From Chloroflexi bacterium HGW-Chloroflexi-3 (lineage in GTDB: Bacteria; Chloroflexota; Anaerolineae; Anaerolineales; Anaerolineaceae), in NCBI GenBank assembly GCA_002842045.1, contig PHBX01000004.1, positions 1-64,000 on the forward strand: DNA of 64,000 nucleotides, read 5' to 3'. Both the position numbers and the translations under genes were made by a program. This document shows, one piece after another, positions 10,789-20,623 of this stretch (positions are counted from its first letter, which is position 1; every line of letters starts with the position of its first letter). The notes below the pieces were generated by a model, which was given only the letters and a program-made list of their open reading frames with translations, had not been told where the DNA came from and made no database searches.

Positions 10789-11107
10789 TGAAGATCAAAA
10801 TTAATAATTCCATTGAAAATAAAACCATTCATTTGGTTATCAGTTTGCTTGAAAAAAGTCCCCTTGAAATAGAAAATTGCACATTGGGGATTGATCCAAG
10901 GCAATTACAAACCAGACAGGATCCTGATTCCTGGTCAGCCGGTGAGATTCTGGCGAATTTGCATGCATGTGCGACCCTCTGGGGGAAAAGTGGCTGGATT
11001 AAAAATAAAAAAACACAATCTTCAGCCAGGCACGAAGAATGGCACTTCACGAATACGATCATATAGACCAATTTGAGATAATTAATAACCAACTAAAAAC
11101 AGAGTAA
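10788..11107 (+). pseudogene. Decayed DinB-like gene (internal deletion plus frameshift)
   Basis: N-terminal part DPDSWSAGEILANLHACATLWGKS then disordered frame; DinB-like end MALHEYDHIDQFEIINNQLKTE* is in another frame (11044-11107). Confidence 0.6.
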
Positions 11108-11356
11108 TCGGATTGATTCTACGCTTCAATTGTCATCATAAAATTCCTATTTTATTTTTTTATGATTATTTTCTCGAATTATCTATTTGTAATAATTTAC
11201 AATCAGTTATATGATTAATCTATTCATAATCTCCTGAAAAAGGATTTGATGAATTCCGAGGAGGTGGAAATTCAAAATAATATCAAATTTTTTTAAGTTT
11301 CGGATTTTTCTAAATCCAACAAATTTTTTAATAAAAACAACGAAGGAGTAGAAATA

Positions 11357-12451
11357 ATGAAAAAAAGTATTTTATTAACCCTGGCAATATTCACAATCAT
11401 GTCAATGGTTTTGGCTGCTTGCGGTGGTGCTACCGGAAAAGAAGCTGTGAACCTGAATGAAGCCACTCTCGATGAAATTGTTGCAGGTGCAAAAAAAGAA
11501 GGACATGTTGAGTCCGTAGGTATGCCCGATTCCTGGGCAAACTGGGGTGAGACCTGGCAGGAACTCACAGCAAAGTATGGTATCACGCACGCCGACACCG
11601 ATATGAGCTCTGCTGAAGAATTGAACATGTTCGAAAATGAAAAAGATGCTCCCACAAAAGATATAGGTGACATTGGTCTGGCCTTTACAAAAGACTCCAT
11701 AGCAAGAGGACTTGTCCAGGGTTACAAAACATCTTATTGGGATACTGTTCCGGATTGGGCAAAAGGTGAAGATGGACTCTGGATGATTGCATACACCGGC
11801 GTAACAACATTCATTTTTAACGAAGATATCAGCGATGAACAGGCACCGAAATCCTGGGCAGATGTTCGGGCTGGCTCCTATAAAATCACCATTGGTGATG
11901 TAATTGGTGGCGCAACAGGTCAGTCAAACGTACTGGCAACTGCGTATGCATTTGGTGGAAGCATGGACAATCTGGACCCAGCATTTGAATTCTGGGCAGA
12001 AATGGCGAAAGCTGGCCGAATTGATCAGGGCGACATTCTTCTACAAAGAATTCAGGCTGGTGAAGTTCAATTAGGTGTAACCTGGAGTTATAACGCCTTA
12101 ACATACCGCAATGAAACCCCGAACTATGCTTTTACCGTAGGTGTTCCTTCGGATGGTTCAATATTAAGCGGTTATGCATCCGTGATCAATAAATATGCTC
12201 CACACCCATTTGCTGCTGCACTGGCACGTGAATTCATCTTCAGCGACGAAGGCCAAATTAACCTGGCTAAAGGTGGCGCTGTTCCCACACGTACGGACAT
12301 TGTCATTCCAAAAGAAATTCAGGATGTAACCATCCAACAATCTCAATATGCGAATTCAATTCCGATCACTGACGCTGCCAAATTTGCTGAAGTTGGTAAG
12401 ATCATTTCATCCCGATGGGAAGCAGAAATCATCCCATTGATGAGCAAGTAG
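11357..12451 (+). CDS. ABC transporter extracellular solute-binding lipoprotein
   Basis: Lipobox MSMVLAACGG, followed by two permeases and an ATPase. Confidence 0.9.
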   Translation: MKKSILLTLAIFTIMSMVLAACGGATGKEAVNLNEATLDEIVAGAKKEGHVESVGMPDSWANWGETWQELTAKYGITHADTDMSSAEELNMFENEKDAPTKDIGDIGLAFTKDSIARGLVQGYKTSYWDTVPDWAKGEDGLWMIAYTGVTTFIFNEDISDEQAPKSWADVRAGSYKITIGDVIGGATGQSNVLATAYAFGGSMDNLDPAFEFWAEMAKAGRIDQGDILLQRIQAGEVQLGVTWSYNALTYRNETPNYAFTVGVPSDGSILSGYASVINKYAPHPFAAALAREFIFSDEGQINLAKGGAVPTRTDIVIPKEIQDVTIQQSQYANSIPITDAAKFAEVGKIISSRWEAEIIPLMSK

Positions 12452-12483
12452 TCGGTTAATACGTTTTTCACAAACTCAATAAT

Positions 12484-12518
12484 AATTATGGGGCGTATCA
12501 GTTATACGCCCCATAATT
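12484..12518 (+). promoter_or_regulatory. Intra-operon perfect 15-bp inverted repeat (stem-loop)
   Basis: AATTATGGGGCGTAT-CAGTT-ATACGCCCCATAATT; no T-tract follows on the + strand. Confidence 0.85.
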
Positions 12519-12534
12519 GGACATAGGAGATGCG

Positions 12535-13395
12535 GTGAAAAAAAAGGCAAATTTACGAATTTATTTATTAGTACTACTACCTTTTCTCGTAATCGTTTTT
12601 CTTTATGAAATTCTTCCTCTGATTATGATGATCCTGAGCAGTTTCAAATCTGAAACTGACACTAATATTTTTTTCACACTTGAAAACTATATATCCGCTT
12701 TCACAAAACTCTCTTATCAGCGCGCCATTATCAACAGTCTGAGAATCACCATTCTTTCCACTGTATTTGGAATCCTGATCGGTTTCTTTGGGGCACAGGC
12801 AGCCCACAATTCACGTGGAAAATTTAGAAATGTATTTCTTACCATTTTAAATATGACATCCAATTTTGCTGGAGTTCCCCTGGCGTTTGCATACATGATC
12901 ATTCTTGGAAATTCTGGTGTTATCACTCAATTTGCTAAAACTTACGGCGTTGAGTTTCTGTCAAATTTTGATTTATACACCAGTTCAGGGTTGCTTTTAA
13001 TGTATGTTTATTTTCAAATCCCGCTCTCTACCCTGCTGCTTATTCCAGCCTTCCATGGGATCCGTCAGGAATGGAAAGAAGCAAACATGCTTCTAGGAGG
13101 CTACACATTTGATTTCTGGGCTAAGGTAGGAATTCCGGTATTGTTACCCAGCATTTTTGGCACAATGAGTGTTCTGTTTGCGAACGCTCTGGCTGCCTAC
13201 GCAACAGCCTATGCCTTATTGATGAATAACTATTCTCTATTACCTGTCAATATTACCGGTATGTTTACCGGCGATATGACCACACGACCCCATCTGGGTG
13301 CAGCCCTATCGGTTGTTATGATGTTATTGATGCTGGTAGCAATCATGATCAACAACTATATCAATCGACAAACAACGAAATGGAAGGTGAGATGA
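12535..13395 (+). CDS. ABC transporter permease (FbpB/PotB type)
   Basis: Six-TM permease; EWKEANMLLGGYTFDFWAKVGIPVLLPS EAA-like loop; GTG start after AGGAGA. Confidence 0.88.
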   Translation: MKKKANLRIYLLVLLPFLVIVFLYEILPLIMMILSSFKSETDTNIFFTLENYISAFTKLSYQRAIINSLRITILSTVFGILIGFFGAQAAHNSRGKFRNVFLTILNMTSNFAGVPLAFAYMIILGNSGVITQFAKTYGVEFLSNFDLYTSSGLLLMYVYFQIPLSTLLLIPAFHGIRQEWKEANMLLGGYTFDFWAKVGIPVLLPSIFGTMSVLFANALAAYATAYALLMNNYSLLPVNITGMFTGDMTTRPHLGAALSVVMMLLMLVAIMINNYINRQTTKWKVR

Positions 13396-14201
13396 TGAAA
13401 AAGACAAGATTTTCCTCCAATATGGTTATCATCATTCTCATCATTTATTTGTTAATTCCTCTTGTAGCTACCGCTATCTACTCCATGTTTCAAAAGTGGA
13501 CCGGCATATTACCGGAGGGTTTCACATTGGGTCATTATACCAGTTTACTTTCCAATAAAGCATTTCTACTAACTTTATGGAGAACTGTCATCATCAGTAT
13601 CGTTCCTATTGTTTTGACAGTGCTGGTGACCCTTCTCGCTTTATTTGCCGTTACGATTTATTTCCCAAAATTAGAAAAGTATGTCCAGATCCTCTGTATG
13701 ATTCCCTACACGATTCAAGGGGTTATCTTATCAGTCAGCATCCTTTCTTTATATGCAGGTGTGAAAGGATTTTTGGGATTGCGCCTGGTAATGTTGATCG
13801 GTGCTTACTGTATCATCATTCTTCCTTATATCTATCAGGGCATTCGCAACAGCATGCATGCTGTCAATATGCCCATGTTAATCGAAGCGGCTGAGATGTT
13901 AGGTGCCAGCAAATTAACTGCTTTTTTCAAGGTGATTGTTCCAAACATCATCTCGGGGATTACCGTCTCTTCTTTGCTTGCAGTTGGCATAATCTTCGGG
14001 GATTACGTATTAATACGTAATATCACCGGCAGTTCTTTCCAGAATGTGCAGATATATCTGTTTCTGGCTATGAAACGATCCAGCACAGAAGCTTCCGCTG
14101 TTTTTGTGATCATTATGGTTACCACATTCCTGATCACAGCCATGGTGCTTTATCTTCAGAGTAGAGACAACCGGCAAAAAATGGAAAATAAAGGGAGATA
14201 A
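13392..14201 (+). CDS. ABC transporter permease (PotC type)
   Basis: EAAEMLGASKLTAFFKVIVPNIISG EAA loop. Confidence 0.9.
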   Translation: MMKKTRFSSNMVIIILIIYLLIPLVATAIYSMFQKWTGILPEGFTLGHYTSLLSNKAFLLTLWRTVIISIVPIVLTVLVTLLALFAVTIYFPKLEKYVQILCMIPYTIQGVILSVSILSLYAGVKGFLGLRLVMLIGAYCIIILPYIYQGIRNSMHAVNMPMLIEAAEMLGASKLTAFFKVIVPNIISGITVSSLLAVGIIFGDYVLIRNITGSSFQNVQIYLFLAMKRSSTEASAVFVIIMVTTFLITAMVLYLQSRDNRQKMENKGR

Positions 14202-14204
14202 AAA

Positions 14205-15212
14205 ATGTCCTATATTCGCTTTGAAAATCTCAACAAATTTTTTGGTAAGAATCATGTTCTCAAGGATATCAACCTGACAGTCGAGAAAGGCCAACTGGTA
14301 ACACTTCTAGGTCCATCCGGTTGTGGAAAAAGCACTCTGTTGCGTTGTCTGGCCGGACTTGAAGTGGTCACCTCAGGAAAAGTATTTTTGGATGGCAACG
14401 ACATCACCGAGGTAAGTCCGCGTGATCGTGGTATCGGAATGGTTTTCCAACAATACTCATTATTTCCCAATCTGAATGTCTCGCAGAATGTTGCCTTTGG
14501 TCTCAAGATGAAGAAAGTACCGGGCAACGATATCGATACCAAAGTTAAACAGATTCTGGCTCTGGTAGGTCTGTCGGAAAAGATTGACCAGTATCCCAGC
14601 CAGCTCTCCGGTGGTCAGCAGCAGCGAGTAGCTTTAGCCCGTGCCATTGTCACCGAGCCTAAGGTGCTGCTTCTGGATGAACCTCTTTCAGCCATTGATG
14701 CCCTTTTACGAAGAAACCTGCAGATTGAAATTCGTCGCATTCAAAGAGAGCTGAATATCACCACTATTTTTGTCACTCATGATCAGGACGAGGCCATGGT
14801 CATGTCCGATATGATCCATTTATTCAATAACGGATTTATTGAGCAGAGTGGCACTGCCATTGATTTGTACTCACGACCACGAACTAAATTTGCTGCCACA
14901 TTTATAGGCAATTACAACATTCTCACAGCAGATGAATTTGGAAAAGCAGTGAACGAGAAACTAGATTGCAAAGATGTGGCTATTCGCCCTGAAATCATCC
15001 ATGTCAATCATAAACCCGAGGAAGGGGAAGACAAATATCACCTGATGGGAACCATTTATAACAGTATCTCACATGGCAACATCATCCGGTATGGCGTGCA
15101 ATGCGGTGAAATCAGGCTGAATGCAGATCTCATTTTTGAAGGTGGCCTACCAATACAGGAAGGCGCAAATGTTTTCCTCGCCATAAAAAAAGATGAGGTC
15201 ATTCAACTTTAA
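14205..15212 (+). CDS. ABC transporter ATP-binding protein
   Basis: Walker A GPSGCGKST, signature LSGGQQQRVALARA, Walker B VLLLDEPLSAID. Confidence 0.96.
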   Translation: MSYIRFENLNKFFGKNHVLKDINLTVEKGQLVTLLGPSGCGKSTLLRCLAGLEVVTSGKVFLDGNDITEVSPRDRGIGMVFQQYSLFPNLNVSQNVAFGLKMKKVPGNDIDTKVKQILALVGLSEKIDQYPSQLSGGQQQRVALARAIVTEPKVLLLDEPLSAIDALLRRNLQIEIRRIQRELNITTIFVTHDQDEAMVMSDMIHLFNNGFIEQSGTAIDLYSRPRTKFAATFIGNYNILTADEFGKAVNEKLDCKDVAIRPEIIHVNHKPEEGEDKYHLMGTIYNSISHGNIIRYGVQCGEIRLNADLIFEGGLPIQEGANVFLAIKKDEVIQL

Positions 15213-15267
15213 ACGCAAGATCAAATTCATCCCAAATTAGAATAATCCAATTTCCAGGAGTGTGTTA

Positions 15268-15999
15268 ATGATCAAAAATATTGCTCACCGTGGCTTTTCT
15301 GGTCAATTCCCTGAGAATACATTGCTTGCTTTTCAGGAGGCAATTGAGCTGGGTGTGGATGCCCTGGAATTGGATGTTCAACTCTCCAAAGATGGTGAGT
15401 TGATGATTTTCCACGATGAGGAATTGCTACGCACCACAGGAGAAAATGGTTTCCTTAAAGACCGTACCTTTTCTGAATTACGAAAGCTGGATGCCTCTGC
15501 AGATTTCCGCGGCGTATATGGAAAAAATCTCATCCCCACTCTGGCTGAGTATCTGGAATTGACGGCCAATACAGATATCATTTCATTCCTGGAATTGAAA
15601 AACAGTATGTTTCCTTACCCTTATCTGGAGGAAAAGGTGGCAGAATGCCTCACCCAATTTGGGCGGCAGAAGGGAACTATTCTTTTCTCAGCAAACCATC
15701 CCTCAGTCAAACATTTTGGAGATCTGGTACCGGATGTGTGTCTTCTCTTTCCATTTGACAACTGGATCTTCGATTACGGTGCTTATTGCTGCAGCCATGG
15801 AATCAGCGCCTGTATGCCCTTTTACCGCGCACTGACACCGGAAGTGGTGGCAGAGATCAAAGCGCACGGCGTCGCCATCTATCCCTGGACAGTTGACGAG
15901 CAGGAGGATCTATGGGCATTATTGGAAATGGGCGTAGATGGAATCCTGACCAACCGCCCCGACCGCCTGAAAGCATTGCTGCAGGAATTGAAAGACTGA
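15268..15999 (+). CDS. Glycerophosphodiester phosphodiesterase
   Basis: IAHRGFSGQFPENTLLAFQEAIELGVDALELDVQLSKDGELMIFHDEEL...GVDGILTNRPDRL. Confidence 0.95.
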   Translation: MIKNIAHRGFSGQFPENTLLAFQEAIELGVDALELDVQLSKDGELMIFHDEELLRTTGENGFLKDRTFSELRKLDASADFRGVYGKNLIPTLAEYLELTANTDIISFLELKNSMFPYPYLEEKVAECLTQFGRQKGTILFSANHPSVKHFGDLVPDVCLLFPFDNWIFDYGAYCCSHGISACMPFYRALTPEVVAEIKAHGVAIYPWTVDEQEDLWALLEMGVDGILTNRPDRLKALLQELKD

Positions 16000-16006
16000 T
16001 CGTTAA

Positions 16007-16234
16007 AAACATAAAAGATGTTTTGTTTGGCATCCGCACTACCACTGGCTGGCAGTTGAGCGGACTGACACTACCGTTGAGAAAGAATATCTTTATCCTT
16101 ACCTGCGGTTATTATGCGATAGACACTTTCAACCGACTTTCAACCGACTACTGTCAACAGACTACTTGACGATATCAGGCAAAGGTGATAAAAACAATAA
16201 GTTTGAATTGGTGACAAAAGACGGTATCACATGA
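16007..16234 (+). other. Possible C-terminal remnant of an unidentified gene, stop overlapping pyrC start
   Basis: Stop-free frame ending ...[30 protein letters not shown] with ATGA overlap at 16231-16234; no start codon; 11-bp tandem duplication at 16125-16146. Confidence 0.35.
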
Positions 16235-17262
16235 GATTTCCCGGGTTGGTTGATGTGCATGTTCACCTGCGGGTGCCTGGCACTGAACACAAAGAGGATT
16301 ATCACACAGGCACGGCGGCTGCCCTGGCAGGAGGTTTCACCACCCTACTCGCCATGCCAAATACCCAACCACCCCTGGTGACGTTACAAGATTGGCGCAT
16401 CGCACAGACAAGAGCACAAAAAGAGAGTCTGTGCGATGTTTTTTTATTTGCCGGCGCCTCCGCAGCACACATCCACGAACTGCCCACCCTGGCTGAACAT
16501 ACCCCCGCGCTCAAGGTCTACATGGACGCCACTTACGGCCCTCTGCGGGTTCAGGGCTTATCCACCCTTTCCAGCATCATGCAGACCTGGCCATCAGACA
16601 AAGTGATTGCCCTGCACGCCGAGGGCGAGTCTGTCGCGGTCGGGATTGCTATGGCAGCCATCTACCGCCGCCTCGTCCACTTCTGCCACGTCAGTCGCAA
16701 GAATGAGATTGAATTGATCGCTGATGCCAAAGCGCGCGGGCTGCCCGTGACCTGCGAGGTTACCCCGCATCACCTCTTCCTGACGCAGGCAGATGCCGCC
16801 CGCCTGGGTCCCCTGACGGACATGCGCCCACGCCTGGCATCACAATCCGATGTTGATGCGCTCTGGCAACATCTCAATAGCACCATCGACTGCATTGCCA
16901 GCGACCATGCTCCGCACACTCTGGCAGAAAAAGCGCAGGCTGACCCCCCACCAGGCATACCGGGATTGGAATCGACCCTGCCATTGATGCTCACGGCAGC
17001 AGCCGAAGGGCGCGTGAGCTATGAGCGCCTGCTTGAGCTGCTTTATCACAATCCCCGCCGCATATTCAAGCTCCCAGCACAATCCGATACCACCATCGAA
17101 GTGGATGAGAAAGCCAGTTATATCTTCCCCGATCACCCGCTTTACACCAAATGTGGCTGGTCGCCATTCACAGGCTGCAAAATGACCGGCCGCCTGATCA
17201 GCGTCATCTTTAAAGGAAAAGAAATCTTCAGAGATGGTAAAGTCCTGCCAACCAAACCGTAA
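16231..17262 (+). CDS. pyrC: Dihydroorotase
   Basis: [55 protein letters not shown]. Confidence 0.92.
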   Translation: MRFPGLVDVHVHLRVPGTEHKEDYHTGTAAALAGGFTTLLAMPNTQPPLVTLQDWRIAQTRAQKESLCDVFLFAGASAAHIHELPTLAEHTPALKVYMDATYGPLRVQGLSTLSSIMQTWPSDKVIALHAEGESVAVGIAMAAIYRRLVHFCHVSRKNEIELIADAKARGLPVTCEVTPHHLFLTQADAARLGPLTDMRPRLASQSDVDALWQHLNSTIDCIASDHAPHTLAEKAQADPPPGIPGLESTLPLMLTAAAEGRVSYERLLELLYHNPRRIFKLPAQSDTTIEVDEKASYIFPDHPLYTKCGWSPFTGCKMTGRLISVIFKGKEIFRDGKVLPTKP

Positions 17263-17284
17263 ATTTATACAGGAGATGCACGTT

Positions 17285-18280
17285 ATGAAAAACAAACCTT
17301 TATCCCCCTTATTCAACCTGGATGTCTTCCAGAGGGAAGCCAAAATTAAGAACGGATTCTTTCAAAAAGATATCCTCAGCGTAGACCAATTTGGCAAAGA
17401 TGATTTAGATTATATCTTTGCACGCGCAGAGGAAATGGCTGAGATGGTCAACCGCTGGGGCGCTTGCGACCTGCTGAAGAGCTATACCCTGGCATGTGTC
17501 TTCTACGAACCCAGCACACGCACCAGTTCATCCTTCATCGCTGCCATGGAGCGCCTGGGAGGCAAGGTCATCCCCATCACCGAAGGGATCCAGTATTCCT
17601 CGGTTTCAAAGGGTGAATCCCTGATTGACAGCATGCTGACACTCGAGCAGTATTGCGACTTGATCGTACTACGCCACCCGGAGATCGGGTCGAGCGCTCA
17701 AGCTGCCAAGTACGCACATGTGCCTATCATCAATGCCGGCGATGGGGCGGGTGAGCACCCCACCCAGGCGCTGCTTGACCTCTTCACCATTCAAAAGGAA
17801 CTGGGCAGGATTGACGGTTTGAAGGTTGCCATGGTGGGTGACCTGCGTTATGGACGCACCGTACACAGCCTGACCAAACTGCTGGCGCAATACGATGTCT
17901 CCCTGCGCTTCGTCTCACCGGACACCCTACGTCTGCCATTGGACTTGATGAATGAACTGATAGATCGGGGCATCAAGGTGCGCGAGACCAGCAAAGTGGC
18001 AGATGTGATCGAGAATGCGGATGTGCTCTACGTCACCCGCATCCAGAAGGAGCGCTTTAGCGACCTGGTACAATACGATGAGATCAAAGACTACTTCGAG
18101 ATCACCACAGAGCTGATGACCCAGGCAAAGCAGAAGATGATCGTGATGCACCCCCTGCCGCGCGTGGGTGAGATTCAGTATAATGTTGACAAGGACCCGC
18201 GCGCCGCCTACTTCCGCCAGGTGCAAAACGGGATGTTCATCCGCATGGCACTGCTGGCAGCCGTGCTCGGGCAGGCTTAA
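17285..18280 (+). CDS. pyrB: Aspartate carbamoyltransferase catalytic subunit
   Basis: [61 protein letters not shown]. Confidence 0.95.
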   Translation: MKNKPLSPLFNLDVFQREAKIKNGFFQKDILSVDQFGKDDLDYIFARAEEMAEMVNRWGACDLLKSYTLACVFYEPSTRTSSSFIAAMERLGGKVIPITEGIQYSSVSKGESLIDSMLTLEQYCDLIVLRHPEIGSSAQAAKYAHVPIINAGDGAGEHPTQALLDLFTIQKELGRIDGLKVAMVGDLRYGRTVHSLTKLLAQYDVSLRFVSPDTLRLPLDLMNELIDRGIKVRETSKVADVIENADVLYVTRIQKERFSDLVQYDEIKDYFEITTELMTQAKQKMIVMHPLPRVGEIQYNVDKDPRAAYFRQVQNGMFIRMALLAAVLGQA

Positions 18281-18301
18281 CCAACTCAGGAAGGAACATA
18301 C

Positions 18302-19693
18302 ATGAACTTTTTCGCAAAGCTAGCTGAAGCCGTCCAGCGCAACAATTCGCTGTTGTGCGTCGGTCTCGATCCACAACTTGAGCTGCTGCCCCCAGGAGAA
18401 AGCCTGGAGCAGAGCCTGGTGGCATGGGGAAAGGCACTGATTGAGCAGACCTCTGACCTGGTCTGTTGTTACAAACCCAATATCGCCTTTTACGAGCAGG
18501 CTGGTCCGCAGGGGCTGCATGCCCTGCAGCAGACCCTGGCAGCCATCCCTGAGGGCATCCCCATTTTGCTGGATGCCAAGCGGGGGGATATTGGCTCGAC
18601 TGCGGATGCGTATGCGCGCGCTGCCTACCAGCAGTACCACGCTGATGCGATCACCATCAGCCCCTACCTGGGGCAGGATAGTATCAAACCTTTTTTAAAG
18701 GATACGGATAAGGCAGTTTTTATCCTCTGCCAGACGTCCAACCCCTCTGCCAGGGAGATCCAGCAGCACGGGGAGCCGCCCCTCTTTGAGTTCATTGCTC
18801 AAACCGCCAAAGCTTGGGGCAGTGTTGACCAAATAGGTTTTGTTATCGGCGCCACCCAGCCGGATGCCCTGCAAAGTATTCGCGCAATCTGCCCCGAGCA
18901 CTGGTTCCTGGCGCCGGGTGTGGGTGCGCAGGGCGGTGACCTGGCACAGGCACTGCAGGCAGGCTTGCGCGCCGATGGGATAGGTATGATCATCCCTGTT
19001 TCGCGCGGCGTGATCTATGCAGATAACCCGCGCCAGGCCGCCCTGAACTTCAGGGATGCCATCAACGCGGTACGGGCAGGTTTTATCCCTTCGGCAGCAC
19101 TGAGTGACCGGGAGCGTCTGATCATCAGCCTTTTTGAACATGGCTGTGTCAGGTTTGGCAATTTCACGCTGGCATCCGGCAAGCAATCCCCAATTTACAT
19201 TGACATCAGGCGCGTGATCTCCTTCCCGGATCTTTTCAAACAGGCGGTGGCAGCTTATCTCAAGCTCCTGCATACGCTGCAGTTTGACCTGGTGGCGGGT
19301 GTGCCCTACGCAGCCCTGCCGCTGAGCACCGTGGCAGCCTGGAAGATGACAGTGCCACTGATCTACCCGCGCAAGGAAGCCAAAGCCCACGGCACCGGCC
19401 AGATGATTGAAGGTGCTTACATGCCCGGTCAGTGCGCAGTGCTGATGGAAGACATCATCACCAGTGGCGGGAGCATTCTCACTGCAGCCGAAACCTTGCG
19501 CAGTGCTGGGTTGCATGTCGACGATGTGGTCGTGCTGGTGGAGCGCAAGCAGGGTGGCGCGGCAGCCCTGGCAGAGCATGGGATAAAACTGCACCCGGTT
19601 TTGAATATCTACGAGGTGCTGGACACTTTGAAAGCACATGGGTTGATCGAAGCGGACATCTATACAAATGTGATAGCATATCTGCAAGGGTAG
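18302..19693 (+). CDS. pyrFE: Bifunctional orotidine-5'-phosphate decarboxylase / orotate phosphoribosyltransferase (ODC-OPRT order)
   Basis: N-terminal LLCVGLDPQLE, LLDAKRGDIGSTADAYA; C-terminal SGKQSPIYIDIRRVI and VLMEDIITSGGSILTAAETLR. Confidence 0.93.
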   Translation: MNFFAKLAEAVQRNNSLLCVGLDPQLELLPPGESLEQSLVAWGKALIEQTSDLVCCYKPNIAFYEQAGPQGLHALQQTLAAIPEGIPILLDAKRGDIGSTADAYARAAYQQYHADAITISPYLGQDSIKPFLKDTDKAVFILCQTSNPSAREIQQHGEPPLFEFIAQTAKAWGSVDQIGFVIGATQPDALQSIRAICPEHWFLAPGVGAQGGDLAQALQAGLRADGIGMIIPVSRGVIYADNPRQAALNFRDAINAVRAGFIPSAALSDRERLIISLFEHGCVRFGNFTLASGKQSPIYIDIRRVISFPDLFKQAVAAYLKLLHTLQFDLVAGVPYAALPLSTVAAWKMTVPLIYPRKEAKAHGTGQMIEGAYMPGQCAVLMEDIITSGGSILTAAETLRSAGLHVDDVVVLVERKQGGAAALAEHGIKLHPVLNIYEVLDTLKAHGLIEADIYTNVIAYLQG

Positions 19694-19699
19694 AAGCAC

Positions 19700-20623
19700 A
19701 TGCCTGATCTGACCACGCAATTTCTCAACCTGACTCTCTCGAACCCCTTTGTGTTGGCATCCGGCATTCTGGGCAGCAGCCCTGAGCTGATAGCACGTTG
19801 CGCGCAGAACGGTGCAGGTGTAGTCACATGCAAAAGCTGTGGTGTAACTGCGCGTGAAGGGCATGCCAACCCGGTGGCAGTGGACTGGGGGCACGGTGTG
19901 ATCAATGCTATTGGGCTGACTAACCCAGGTGCGGATGAGGGAGTGCACCTGCTCCAGCAGACGAAAGCGCTGCTAGCTCCGTTGGGGGTGCCCCTCATTG
20001 CCAGCATCTTTGCCCCAACTGTCAGCCAATACGGCGAGGTGGCTGCCATCATCAGCCAGGGAGAGCCAGATTTGATCGAGGTCAATATCTCCTGCCCAAA
20101 TGTGGCAGATGAATTTGGTACTCCCTTTGCCGGCACACCTGAGAGCGCCGCGGCTGTAACCGAAGCCGTAAAAAAGGCAACCACCATCCCGATCAGCGTC
20201 AAACTGGCGCCCAACGTTCCCAATATTGCGTGCATTGCAGAGGCGGTGGTGTCTGCCGGCGCAGACGCCATCACCGCTATCAACACCATGCCTGGCATGT
20301 TGATCGATGCCCGTGCTGGCAGAGCTGTTCTCTCAAACCGCACCGGCGGTCTCTCCGGATCTGCCATCAAACTGATTGCGCTGCATTGTGTGGCTGAAAT
20401 TGCCACACGAGTGAACGTGCCCATCATTGGCACTGGCGGGGTCAGTTCGGGTGAGGATGCAGCCGAGATGATCATGGCTGGCGCCTCGGCAATCGGGATT
20501 GGTACAGCAGTCTGGTATCACGGGGCGGCGGTATTTGCACGCATGCGTGATGAGCTACTGGGGTTCATGGCAGAGCAGAGATATCCTGACCTGGCAGCCA
20601 TGCGAGGGGTTGCCCTGCGATGA
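19700..20623 (+). CDS. pyrD: Dihydroorotate dehydrogenase catalytic subunit
   Basis: LSNPFVLASGILGSSPEL, VNISCPNV, ISVKLAPNV, GTGGVSSGEDAAEMIMAGASAIGIGTA. Confidence 0.93.
   Translation: MPDLTTQFLNLTLSNPFVLASGILGSSPELIARCAQNGAGVVTCKSCGVTAREGHANPVAVDWGHGVINAIGLTNPGADEGVHLLQQTKALLAPLGVPLIASIFAPTVSQYGEVAAIISQGEPDLIEVNISCPNVADEFGTPFAGTPESAAAVTEAVKKATTIPISVKLAPNVPNIACIAEAVVSAGADAITAINTMPGMLIDARAGRAVLSNRTGGLSGSAIKLIALHCVAEIATRVNVPIIGTGGVSSGEDAAEMIMAGASAIGIGTAVWYHGAAVFARMRDELLGFMAEQRYPDLAAMRGVALR

Noticed and set aside
11070-11356. AT-rich gap upstream of the ABC operon as an ncRNA or phage-like site
   Set aside because: No convincing secondary structure beyond a 6-bp stem (11302-11317) and no coding or repeat signal; likely an ordinary promoter region.
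18695-19948. 417-aa minus-strand ORF antisense to pyrFE
   Set aside because: Low-complexity His/Cys-rich translation with no family resemblance; the plus strand encodes a clear ODC-OPRT fusion. Typical GC-rich antisense artefact.
19660-20475. 271-aa minus-strand ORF antisense to pyrD
   Set aside because: No recognisable motifs; sense strand is unmistakable PyrD.
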